From assembly GCA_003561595.1 (NCBI GenBank), contig PWWF01000439.1:1-6609 (forward strand): 6,609 nt of DNA. The letters run 5' to 3'. Both the position numbers and the translations under genes were made by a program. Positions 1 to 5,105 of this stretch are shown piece after piece. A model generated the notes under the pieces. That model was not told where the DNA came from. It worked only from the letters and a program-made list of their open reading frames with translations, and did no database searches. Source of the DNA: Paracoccaceae bacterium (GTDB lineage Bacteria; Pseudomonadota; Alphaproteobacteria; Rhodobacterales; Rhodobacteraceae). The first letter of the stretch is position 1; every line of letters begins with the position of its first letter.

Positions 1-99
1 GCCATGCGCCACGCGCAGGGCATCACGCTGTATGGCCCGCGTTCGGGCGCGCAAAGCCTGCACCACGCGGTCATCACGGCGATGCGCTCGGTGCTGTGA
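1..99 (+). CDS. C-terminal end of an unidentified protein (partial)
   Basis: Frame 1 is open from the window edge to a TGA at 97-99 and encodes 32 residues. They include the segment GITLYGPRSGAQSLHHA and end in AMRSVL. Codons have the high-GC third positions of the neighbouring genes, which argues for real coding sequence. No start is visible because the gene begins outside the window. I do not recognise the family from so short a tail and give no function. Its last 26 bases overlap the last 26 bases of the minus-strand regulator, so the two genes converge with both stop codons inside the other gene. The alternative is chance open frame, made less likely by the codon use and the position right against the next gene's end. 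Confidence 0.65.
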   Translation, partial: AMRHAQGITLYGPRSGAQSLHHAVITAMRSVL

Positions 100-1123
100 C
101 CGCGGGCAGGGGCGCATTGTCGCGCACGCGAAACATGTTGACCTTGCGGCGATCCTCTTCGGGCGTCAGGCCATAGGTCTCGGTATAGCGGGCGCGAAAC
201 GGGCTGGCGCTGGCATAGCCGATGGCCAGCGCAATCTCGCGCATCGAGCGGTTGGAATACTGGACAAGCTGGCGCGCGGCGGCCAGCCGCATCTCGCGAT
301 ACTGCACCAGCGGGGTTTTCCCTGTCAGCGTCTTGAACAGGCGTTCCAGATGGCGGGGCGAAATGCCGATCTGGTCGCTGATATCGGCAATCCCGATCGG
401 GTCTTCCAGGTTCTCCGACATCAGTTTCATGGCGCGGGCCAGCGGGTCGGGCAGCATGTCGGATGTGACGGCGACCTGCGGGGCGGGGACCTTCTGGCGC
501 ACACCCTCGCCGCGCACCAACGGGTGCTGGAACCAGCAGGCAACCTCGGTCATCACGGCGGCGCCAAGGCGGCGTTCGATCAGCAACAGCGCCAGATCAA
601 AGGCCGCCGCCGCCCCGGCCACCGTGACGCGGCGCCGGTCGGGCATGATGACCGCGTCCGTGGTGGCGTGGTGCGGGAACTCATCGGCAAAGGCGGCCGC
701 ATAGCACCAATGCACCGATGTCACATGCCCTTCCATGATCCCGGCGCGCGCCAGCAGGAACACGCCGCCGCTGACCGCGCCGAGCGTCGCGCCGTGCCGT
801 TCCAGCGCGCGCAGGGCACCAAAGCCGTGGCGGGGATTGTCGAACTGCGCATCGGGTGGGCTGAGAATGATCAGATAATCGACATCATGCGCGCTGCCCA
901 GATCGGTGGAGGGGTGAAACCGGACCATGGCGCTGCTGTCCACGGGCGCGCCGGTCTCGGAAATCAGCGTCCAGCGAAAGGCATTCTGGCCCGAGATTTC
1001 ATTGGCCGCGCGCAGCGGTTCTATCATCGAGGTCAGGCAGGCCATCGGAAAGCCGGGAAAGACCAGCACCCCCAGATGGATATTTTCATTTGCAGTGCCG
1101 TGACTTATACTCTCGTGAAACAT
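74..1123 (-). CDS. glxA: GlxA-family AraC-type transcriptional regulator with DJ-1/PfpI-like domain
   Basis: A cytoplasmic DNA-binding regulator of 349 residues, a usual length for the family. Residues ~15-200 form a DJ-1/PfpI-type (class I glutamine-amidotransferase-like) domain, starting with HLGVLVFPGFP. Residues ~226-330 form the AraC domain, with a first helix-turn-helix near 244-264 (IADISDQIGISPRHLERLFK) and a second near 294-316. The nucleophile-elbow position reads AVSGG (116-120): serine 118 stands where true DJ-1/PfpI enzymes carry cysteine, so the domain is probably a ligand sensor and not an enzyme. Relatives include GbdR, SouR and CdhR, which respond to glycine betaine, sarcosine and carnitine. 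The ATG at 1123-1121 has a GGAAAGG ribosome site 7 bases upstream. It is divergent from the XRE-cupin gene, and its 3' end overlaps the convergent gene at 74-99. That it controls the mgs-gmaS operon or the XRE gene is inferred from position; the effector is unknown. Confidence 0.92.
   Translation of the reverse strand: MFHESISHGTANENIHLGVLVFPGFPMACLTSMIEPLRAANEISGQNAFRWTLISETGAPVDSSAMVRFHPSTDLGSAHDVDYLIILSPPDAQFDNPRHGFGALRALERHGATLGAVSGGVFLLARAGIMEGHVTSVHWCYAAAFADEFPHHATTDAVIMPDRRRVTVAGAAAAFDLALLLIERRLGAAVMTEVACWFQHPLVRGEGVRQKVPAPQVAVTSDMLPDPLARAMKLMSENLEDPIGIADISDQIGISPRHLERLFKTLTGKTPLVQYREMRLAAARQLVQYSNRSMREIALAIGYASASPFRARYTETYGLTPEEDRRKVNMFRVRDNAPLPAVTAPSASP
1083..1111 (+). promoter_or_regulatory. 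Possible promoter of the XRE-cupin gene
   Basis: TATACT (1106-1111) is a five-of-six match to the sigma-70 -10 box. TTTTCA (1083-1088) lies 17 bases upstream and is a four-of-six match to the -35 box. A transcript would start near 1118 and run about 60 bases to the ATG at 1180. Both boxes lie inside the first codons of the divergent GlxA gene, so the two regulators would share and could compete for this DNA. The assignment is by eye and weak. Confidence 0.35.
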
Positions 1124-1137
1124 TGTGCAGCCTTTCC

Positions 1138-1152
1138 AGCGCCATGGGCGCT
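1138..1152. repeat. Perfect 6+6 inverted repeat in the divergent regulator promoter region
   Basis: AGCGCC and GGCGCT flank the three bases ATG, forming a perfect inverted repeat between the two divergent regulator genes. It could be an operator for either regulator, or a small hairpin in the XRE leader. Because GC-rich 6-mers are common in this genome, chance is a real alternative. Confidence 0.4.
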
Positions 1153-1168
1153 ATCAACACGGGCTATC

Positions 1169-1173
1169 AGGGA
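1169..1173 (+). promoter_or_regulatory. Ribosome binding site that decides the XRE-cupin start
   Basis: AGGGA sits 6 bases before the ATG at 1180. The upstream in-frame candidates, TTG at 1090 and ATG at 1144, have no comparable purine-rich site. The TTG would also require the protein to begin inside the divergent gene. This site is the main reason for choosing 1180. Confidence 0.6.
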
Positions 1174-1179
1174 CGCCAG

Positions 1180-1842
1180 ATGCCGCGCGCGATCAAACCA
1201 GTGGATGCCCCCGACCACAAGGCCCGGCTGAGCCAGGACCCGCACCGCTTGCGCGAGGATCGCGAGAATGTGCTGGAAGTGGCCATCGGGCGCGAAGTGC
1301 GCGCCTTTCGCCGCCAGAAGGCGATCACGGTTGCCGAGCTTGCCGCGCGCACGGGGCTGTCCATCGGGATGCTGTCCAAGATCGAGAATGGCAATACTTC
1401 GCCCTCGCTGACCACCTTGCAGACATTGGCCCATGCGCTGAGCGTGCCGCTGACATCCTTCTTTCGCGGGTTCGAGGAGCATCGCGAGGCCGTGCATACC
1501 CGCGCGGGCGAGGGCGTGGAGATCGAACGTGCGGGTACGCGCGCCGGGCATCAGTATAACCTGCTCGGCCATATCGGGGCCAATGCCAGCGGCGTCATGG
1601 TCGAGCCCTATCTGATCACGCTGAACACCGAATCCGACATTTTCCCCACCTTTCAGCATGGCGGGATCGAGACGATCTATATGCTGGAAGGGGAACTTGG
1701 TTACCGCCACAACAAGACCCTGTATCATCTGCGCCCCGGTGACACGCTGTTTTTCGATGCCGACGCGCCGCATGGCCCCGAGGTGCTGGAAAAACTGCCC
1801 GCGCGGTATCTGTCGATCATCGCCTATCCGCAAAACGGCTGA
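1180..1842 (+). CDS. XRE-family transcriptional regulator with C-terminal cupin domain
   Basis: Encodes 220 residues from the ATG at 1180; XRE-cupin regulators are typically about 180-220. Residues ~35-92 are a lambda-repressor-like helix-turn-helix domain, with LAARTGLSIGMLSKIENGNT as the recognisable core. Residues ~137-215 are a cupin_2 sensor barrel containing IETIYMLEGELGY and LRPGDTLFFDADAPHG. Of the usual cupin metal ligands, H160, E164 and H198 are in place. The first histidine of the HxH pair appears to be phenylalanine 158, so metal binding may be altered or absent. PuuR, which controls gamma-glutamyl-putrescine catabolism, shares this architecture; that is a parallel and not proof of ligand. 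The gene is divergent from GlxA (56-bp gap) and 246 bp upstream of the mgs-gmaS operon on the same strand, so it is a likely local regulator of it. An upstream ATG at 1144 would add 12 residues but has no good ribosome site. Confidence 0.9.
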   Translation: MPRAIKPVDAPDHKARLSQDPHRLREDRENVLEVAIGREVRAFRRQKAITVAELAARTGLSIGMLSKIENGNTSPSLTTLQTLAHALSVPLTSFFRGFEEHREAVHTRAGEGVEIERAGTRAGHQYNLLGHIGANASGVMVEPYLITLNTESDIFPTFQHGGIETIYMLEGELGYRHNKTLYHLRPGDTLFFDADAPHGPEVLEKLPARYLSIIAYPQNG

Positions 1843-1895
1843 CCTGCCTGCCAGGCGCTGCAATATGCAAGAGGCGGCTGAGAAAATCAACCAAA

Positions 1896-1912
1896 GTGAA
1901 ATAAATTTTCCT
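1896..1912. promoter_or_regulatory. Putative operator half of a pair (upstream site)
   Basis: The bases GTGAAATAAATTTTCCT contain the imperfect inverted arms GAAAT/ATTTT-C. Read on the minus strand, the site is AGGAAAATTTATTTCAC. It shares the pattern GGAAAAT-N3-TTTC with the downstream site at 2007-2021, in opposite orientation. A pair of related A/T-rich near-palindromes in a GC-rich promoter region suggests binding by a dimeric regulator, the XRE-cupin protein or GlxA; which one is not shown. Confidence 0.4.
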
Positions 1913-1943
1913 GATGCGGATGAGTCCTGTCACCTGTCTGGGG

Positions 1944-1962
1944 CCGGTTCCTGCCGGTTTTT
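1944..1962 (+). terminator. Possible weak intrinsic terminator of the XRE-cupin gene
   Basis: CCGG (1944-1947), a six-base loop and CCGG (1954-1957) form a short stem followed directly by five T residues (1958-1962). The stem has only four strong pairs, extendable by G-U wobbles, so it is weak for an intrinsic terminator. Its position, about 100 bases after the XRE stop and before the operon promoter, is appropriate. Confidence 0.3.
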
Positions 1963-2006
1963 CGGGCATATGGGCCGCGCGTGACTGGCGGAAGCGAAAA
2001 TTACGG

Positions 2007-2021
2007 GGAAAATAAGTTTCC
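2007..2021. promoter_or_regulatory. Putative operator adjoining the operon promoter (downstream site)
   Basis: GGAAAATAAGTTTCC is an inverted repeat with perfect GGAAA/TTTCC arms and a five-base centre. It ends 6 bases before the proposed -35 box at 2028, where an activator or a blocking repressor could act. It matches the minus-strand reading of the 1896-1912 site as GGAAAAT-N3-TTTC. A further GAAAATTA word lies 12 bases upstream at 1996-2003. Confidence 0.45.
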
Positions 2022-2027
2022 TCTGGG

Positions 2028-2056
2028 TTGTGATTTTTCCATGGCGCTGCTAGCGT
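2028..2056 (+). promoter_or_regulatory. Probable promoter of the mgs-gmaS operon
   Basis: TTGTGA (2028-2033) is a four-of-six match to the -35 box, followed after 17 bases by TAGCGT (2051-2056), within GCTAGCGT, as a weak -10 box. The transcript would begin near 2063, leaving a leader of about 26 bases. The leader carries the ribosome site AAGGAG (2076-2081) seven bases before the ATG at 2089. The weak -10 match would suit an activator-dependent promoter, but this is inference. Confidence 0.4.
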
Positions 2057-2088
2057 CGCGCAAACATCCTGCATGAAGGAGCGCCCGC

Positions 2089-2985
2089 ATGTGCGGAATC
2101 GTCGGATTGTTTCTGAAGGACAAGACGCTGGAGCCCCGTCTGGGGGCCATGCTGACCGATATGCTGGTCACCATGACCGACCGTGGCCCCGACAGCGCCG
2201 GGATCGCGATCTATGGCGGGGCAGAGGGCGACAGCGCCAAGCTGACCGTGCAATCGGCGCAGCCCGACGCGGATTTCGCCACGCTTGGCGATGATCTGTC
2301 GGCACGGCTGGGCGCACCGGTCACCTTGCAGCGCAAGGATACCCACGCGGTCCTGACCCTGCCGCAGGCGCAGGTCGCGGAGGCCCGCGCGGCGCTTGCC
2401 GATCTGCGCCCCGGCCTGACTGTGATGAGCGATGGCGCGACGATCGAGATCTACAAGGAGGTCGGGCTGCCCCGCGATGTCGCGCAGCGCTTCGACATTT
2501 CCGCGATGCGCGGCACCCACGGGGTCGGGCATACACGCATGGCGACAGAGTCTGCCGTGACCACGCAGGGCGCGCACCCGTTCTCGACCGGGGCGGACCA
2601 ATGCCTTGTGCATAACGGCTCGCTCTCGAACCACAATAACTGGCGCCGCCGGTTGCGGCGCGAGGGCATTCGCATCGACAGCATGAACGATACCGAGGTC
2701 GGCGCCGCCTATCTGACCTGGAAAATGCAGAACGGCGCCAGCTTGGGCGATGCACTGAAAGCGGCGCTGGACGATCTGGACGGGTTCTTTACCTTTGTCG
2801 TCGGCACAAAGGACGGCTTTGGCGTCGTGCGCGACCCGATTGCCTGCAAACCCGCAGTGATGGCCGAAACCGATCAATATGTGGCCTTCGGGTCCGAATA
2901 TCGCGCGTTGGTGGGTCTGCCCGGCATCGACACCGCCCGCGTCTGGGAACCCGAACCCGCCACTGTCTATTTCTGGAGTCATTGA
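2089..2985 (+). CDS. mgsA: Class II glutamine amidotransferase subunit (MgsA/GlxB) of an N-methylglutamate-synthase-like complex
   Basis: An Ntn-hydrolase subunit of 298 residues, also known as GlxB. It would release ammonia or an amine from glutamine or a gamma-glutamyl amide for use by the FMN subunit encoded two genes on. The start MCGIVG exposes cysteine 2 as the N-terminal nucleophile after methionine removal. RGPDSAG (32-38), GHTRMAT (147-153), with arginine 150 as the expected substrate-carboxylate ligand, HNGSLSN (175-181) with the oxyanion Asn-Gly, and NDTEV (200-204) complete the class II active site. Compared with PurF or GlmS, about 70-80 extra residues lie between RGPDSAG and GHTR; they read like a separate alpha/beta module (~45-127). 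The ATG at 2089 has AAGGAG seven bases upstream. It is the first gene of the operon, and its stop is 3 bases from the next start. In methylotrophs the equivalent subunit is MgsA; in Sinorhizobium the name is GlxB. Family is sure, exact substrate is not. Confidence 0.9.
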   Translation: MCGIVGLFLKDKTLEPRLGAMLTDMLVTMTDRGPDSAGIAIYGGAEGDSAKLTVQSAQPDADFATLGDDLSARLGAPVTLQRKDTHAVLTLPQAQVAEARAALADLRPGLTVMSDGATIEIYKEVGLPRDVAQRFDISAMRGTHGVGHTRMATESAVTTQGAHPFSTGADQCLVHNGSLSNHNNWRRRLRREGIRIDSMNDTEVGAAYLTWKMQNGASLGDALKAALDDLDGFFTFVVGTKDGFGVVRDPIACKPAVMAETDQYVAFGSEYRALVGLPGIDTARVWEPEPATVYFWSH

Positions 2986-2988
2986 GCC

Positions 2989-3672
2989 ATGCAGAGTTTC
3001 GATCTGGCCAGCCAGTCCCTGCGCGATCTGAACGCGACGCTGCAGGCGCAGGCCGCGCAGACCAACGCCACGCAATGGGAAATCCTGAACCCGCGCGGCG
3101 CGCATGCCATCGCCGTGGGGCTGGACGCGCCGATAGAGGTGACGGTGCGCGGCTCTACCGGGTATTACTGCGCGGGGATGAACAAGCAGGCGCATGTGCA
3201 TATCACCGGATCGGCCGGGCCGGGCGTGGCCGAAAACATGATGTCGGGCACGGTCATCATCGACGGGGATGCCAGCCAGTATGCCGGGGCCACGGGGCGC
3301 GGGGGGCTGCTGGTCATTCGCGGCAATGCCTCGTCCCGCTGCGGGATTTCGATGAAGGGCATCGATATCGTTGTTGAGGGCAATATCGGGCATATGTCGG
3401 CCTTTATGGGGCAGGCAGGCAATCTGGTCGTCTGCGGGGATGCGGGCGATGCGCTGGGCGATTCGCTTTATGAGGCGCGGCTGTTTGTACGCGGATCGGT
3501 CAAAAGCCTTGGGGCCGACTGCATCGAGAAAGAGATGCGCCCCGAGCATCTGGAGATTCTGCGCGATCTTTTGGCACGCGCCGCGGTAGATGCCCGCCCC
3601 GAGGAGTTCCGCCGCTACGGATCGGCGCGCAAGCTCTATAACTTTGATATCGACAATGCTGCGGAATATTGA
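2989..3672 (+). CDS. mgsB: GXGXG-motif glutamate-synthase-like subunit (MgsB/GlxC)
   Basis: 227 residues equivalent to the C-terminal beta-helix domain of the large chain of glutamate synthase (GltB), here a stand-alone protein, also called GlxC. Residues ~40-172 show repeated rungs built on the G-x-x-G-x-x-x-G pattern, such as VRGSTGYYCAGMN, ITGSAGPGVAENM, IDGDASQYAG, IRGNASSRCGISM and VEGNIGHMSAFMG, as expected for a right-handed parallel beta-helix. In glutamate synthase this domain has no catalytic residues and holds the amidotransferase and FMN domains together, so the same scaffold role is inferred. Residues ~178-227 form a mostly helical tail containing RPEHLEILRDLLARA. The ATG at 2989 follows the mgsA stop after 3 bases, with GGAG (2975-2978) 10 bases upstream, so translational coupling is likely. 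No signal peptide or membrane segment is seen. Confidence 0.9.
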   Translation: MQSFDLASQSLRDLNATLQAQAAQTNATQWEILNPRGAHAIAVGLDAPIEVTVRGSTGYYCAGMNKQAHVHITGSAGPGVAENMMSGTVIIDGDASQYAGATGRGGLLVIRGNASSRCGISMKGIDIVVEGNIGHMSAFMGQAGNLVVCGDAGDALGDSLYEARLFVRGSVKSLGADCIEKEMRPEHLEILRDLLARAAVDARPEEFRRYGSARKLYNFDIDNAAEY

Positions 3673-3684
3673 GGGAGCCTGCCC

Positions 3685-5028
3685 ATGACCACCCATGACA
3701 AACGCATTCCGCAGACGGCCCCGATCCAGTCCGCGACCTTCACCAACCCCATCAATGCCGAGATCCGGCGCGCTGCGGCGACCGGTATCTATGACATTCG
3801 CGGGGGCGGGGCAAAGCGCCGCGTGCCGCATTTCGATGATCTGCTGTTTCTGGGCGCGTCGATCAGCCGCTACCCGCTGGAAGGGTATCGCGAGAAATGC
3901 GACACGCGCGTCACCCTTGGCACGCGTTTTGCGAAAAAGCCCATCGAGCTGGATATCCCCGTCACCATCGCGGGCATGAGCTTTGGCGCGCTGTCGGCGC
4001 AGGCCAAGGAGGCGCTGGGACGCGGGGCTTCGGCGGCGGGCACCTCGACCACGACGGGCGATGGCGGCATGACGGATGAGGAGCGCGGGCATTCGACCAA
4101 ACTCGTCTATCAATACCTGCCTTCGCGCTACGGCATGAACCCTGATGATCTGCGCCGCGCCGATGCGATCGAGATTGTCGTGGGGCAGGGCGCCAAGCCC
4201 GGCGGCGGGGGCATGCTGCTGGGCCAGAAGATCAGCGACCGTGTGGCCGAGATGCGGACCCTGCCCAAGGGGATCGACCAGCGCTCTGCCTGCCGCCACC
4301 CGGACTGGACCGGCCCCGATGATCTGGAAATCAAGATACTGGAATTGCGCGAGATCACGGGCTGGCAGGTGCCGATCTATGTGAAAGTCGGCGGCACGCG
4401 GCCCTATTATGACACGGCACTGGCGGTCAAGGCCGGGGCCGATGTCGTGGTGCTGGACGGGATGCAGGGCGGCACGGCGGCCACCCAGGATGTGTTCATC
4501 GAACATGTCGGCCTGCCCACGCTGGCCTGTATCCGCCCCGCCGTGCGCGCGCTGCAGGATATGGGGATGCACCGCGAAGTGCAGCTTGTCGTCTCGGGCG
4601 GGATTCGCAGCGGGGCCGATGTGGCCAAGGCGCTTGCGCTGGGGGCGGATGCCGTGGCCATCGGCACGGCCGCGCTGATCGCGCTGGGCGATAATGACCC
4701 GAAATGGGAAGCCGAATATCAGGCGCTGGGCACCACCACCGGCGCCTATGATGACTGGCACGAAGGGCGCGACCCCGCAGGCATCACCACGCAGGACCCC
4801 GAGCTTGCCGCGCGGCTGGACCCGGTTGAAGGCGGGCGCCGTCTGCGCAACTACCTGAAGGTGATGACGCTGGAAGCGCAGACCATCGCACGCGCCTGCG
4901 GGCATAACCACCTGCACAATCTCGAACCCGAGGATCTGTGCGCCCTGACGATGGAGGCAGCGGCCATGGCGCAGGTGCCGCTGGCGGGCACCGACTGGTA
5001 TCCGGGCAAACCCGGAACCGGCTACTGA
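3685..5028 (+). CDS. mgsC: FMN-dependent glutamate-synthase-family subunit (MgsC/GlxD)
   Basis: 447 residues corresponding to the FMN-binding TIM-barrel domain of glutamate synthase; also called GlxD. It would carry the redox step that makes an N-alkyl-glutamate. Visible barrel motifs are MSFGALS (98-104), STTTGDGGM (121-129), GQGAKPGGGGMLLGQK (~167-182), KVGG (234-237), DGMQGGTAATQ (258-268) and the phosphate-binding VSGGIRSGADVAKAL (303-317) with GADAVAIGTAAL (320-331). In GltB the 3Fe-4S ligands sit in C-x5-C-x4-C just before GVATQD; here the equivalent stretch before GITTQD (~351-370) reads GAYDDWHEGRDPA and has no cysteine. The protein's five cysteines are scattered elsewhere. A cluster-free enzyme fits a redox-neutral amine exchange better than an NADPH- or ferredoxin-driven synthase, but that is inference. 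The start ATG at 3685 has GGGAG (3673-3677) seven bases upstream and lies 12 bases after the mgsB stop. Confidence 0.9.
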   Translation: MTTHDKRIPQTAPIQSATFTNPINAEIRRAAATGIYDIRGGGAKRRVPHFDDLLFLGASISRYPLEGYREKCDTRVTLGTRFAKKPIELDIPVTIAGMSFGALSAQAKEALGRGASAAGTSTTTGDGGMTDEERGHSTKLVYQYLPSRYGMNPDDLRRADAIEIVVGQGAKPGGGGMLLGQKISDRVAEMRTLPKGIDQRSACRHPDWTGPDDLEIKILELREITGWQVPIYVKVGGTRPYYDTALAVKAGADVVVLDGMQGGTAATQDVFIEHVGLPTLACIRPAVRALQDMGMHREVQLVVSGGIRSGADVAKALALGADAVAIGTAALIALGDNDPKWEAEYQALGTTTGAYDDWHEGRDPAGITTQDPELAARLDPVEGGRRLRNYLKVMTLEAQTIARACGHNHLHNLEPEDLCALTMEAAAMAQVPLAGTDWYPGKPGTGY

Positions 5029-5036
5029 CATCACGG

Positions 5037-5070
5037 GCGCGGGTCGGGCAGAATGTCCGGCCCGCGCTTT
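5037..5070 (+). terminator. Strong hairpin between mgsC and gmaS (attenuator, terminator or processing site)
   Basis: GCGCGGGTCGG (5037-5047) pairs along its whole length with CCGGCCCGCGC (5057-5067), with one U-G wobble and a nine-base loop; TTT follows, then CAC and TT. The stem begins 8 bases after the mgsC stop and the hairpin ends 38 bases before the gmaS start. The T tract is short, so it may terminate only part of the transcripts, or protect the 3' end of the mgsABC message after cleavage. After it the leader is A/C-rich (a run of AAC repeats at 5080-5090), unstructured and good for ribosome access. Confidence 0.6.
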
Positions 5071-5105
5071 CACTTGCAGAACAACAACAATCAACGGGGA
5101 TAGAA

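Larger units (their letters stand above)
1843..2088. other. Non-coding regulatory region between the XRE-cupin gene and the operon
   Basis: These 246 bases hold no convincing gene: open frames here either overrun from shadow frames of the XRE gene or lack the codon pattern of the neighbours. The stretch is locally A/T-rich against the GC-rich background. GAAAAT-type words occur at 1882-1887, 1996-2001 and 2008-2013 on the plus strand, at 1910-1905 on the minus strand, and as GAAAAAT at 2039-2033 on the minus strand. Two lie inside near-palindromes listed separately. A possible terminator (1944-1962) and promoter (2028-2056) are also present. No riboswitch was recognised. Confidence 0.6.

Noticed and set aside
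1090..1179. Extended XRE-cupin starts (TTG at 1090, ATG at 1144)
   Set aside because: Neither has a good ribosome site, the TTG lies inside the divergent gene, and the added residues do not look like the family; the ATG at 1180 has AGGGA six bases upstream.
32..1231. Plus-strand open frame of 399 codons opposite the GlxA regulator
   Set aside because: Antisense shadow of a clear AraC/DJ-1 regulator; it resembles no family and runs into the XRE gene region.
1846..1856. Palindrome GCCTG-C-CAGGC just after the XRE stop, as a terminator
   Set aside because: A one-base centre cannot form a hairpin loop, the reduced stem would be only three pairs, and no T tract follows.
1939..1954. Possible sigma-54 promoter (TGGGGC ... 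CCTGC)
   Set aside because: The -12 element does not match TTGCA, and the stretch is better read as part of the CCGG hairpin with five T residues.
1817..2074. Minus-strand open frame of 85 codons in the regulatory region
   Set aside because: No recognisable family and poor codon pattern; it covers the A/T-rich boxes and the promoter.
4938..5105. Extended N-terminus for the ligase, overlapping mgsC by about 90 bases
   Set aside because: The added 56 residues are an off-frame reading of mgsC and the hairpin; the ATG at 5106 has a good ribosome site and gives the normal family length.
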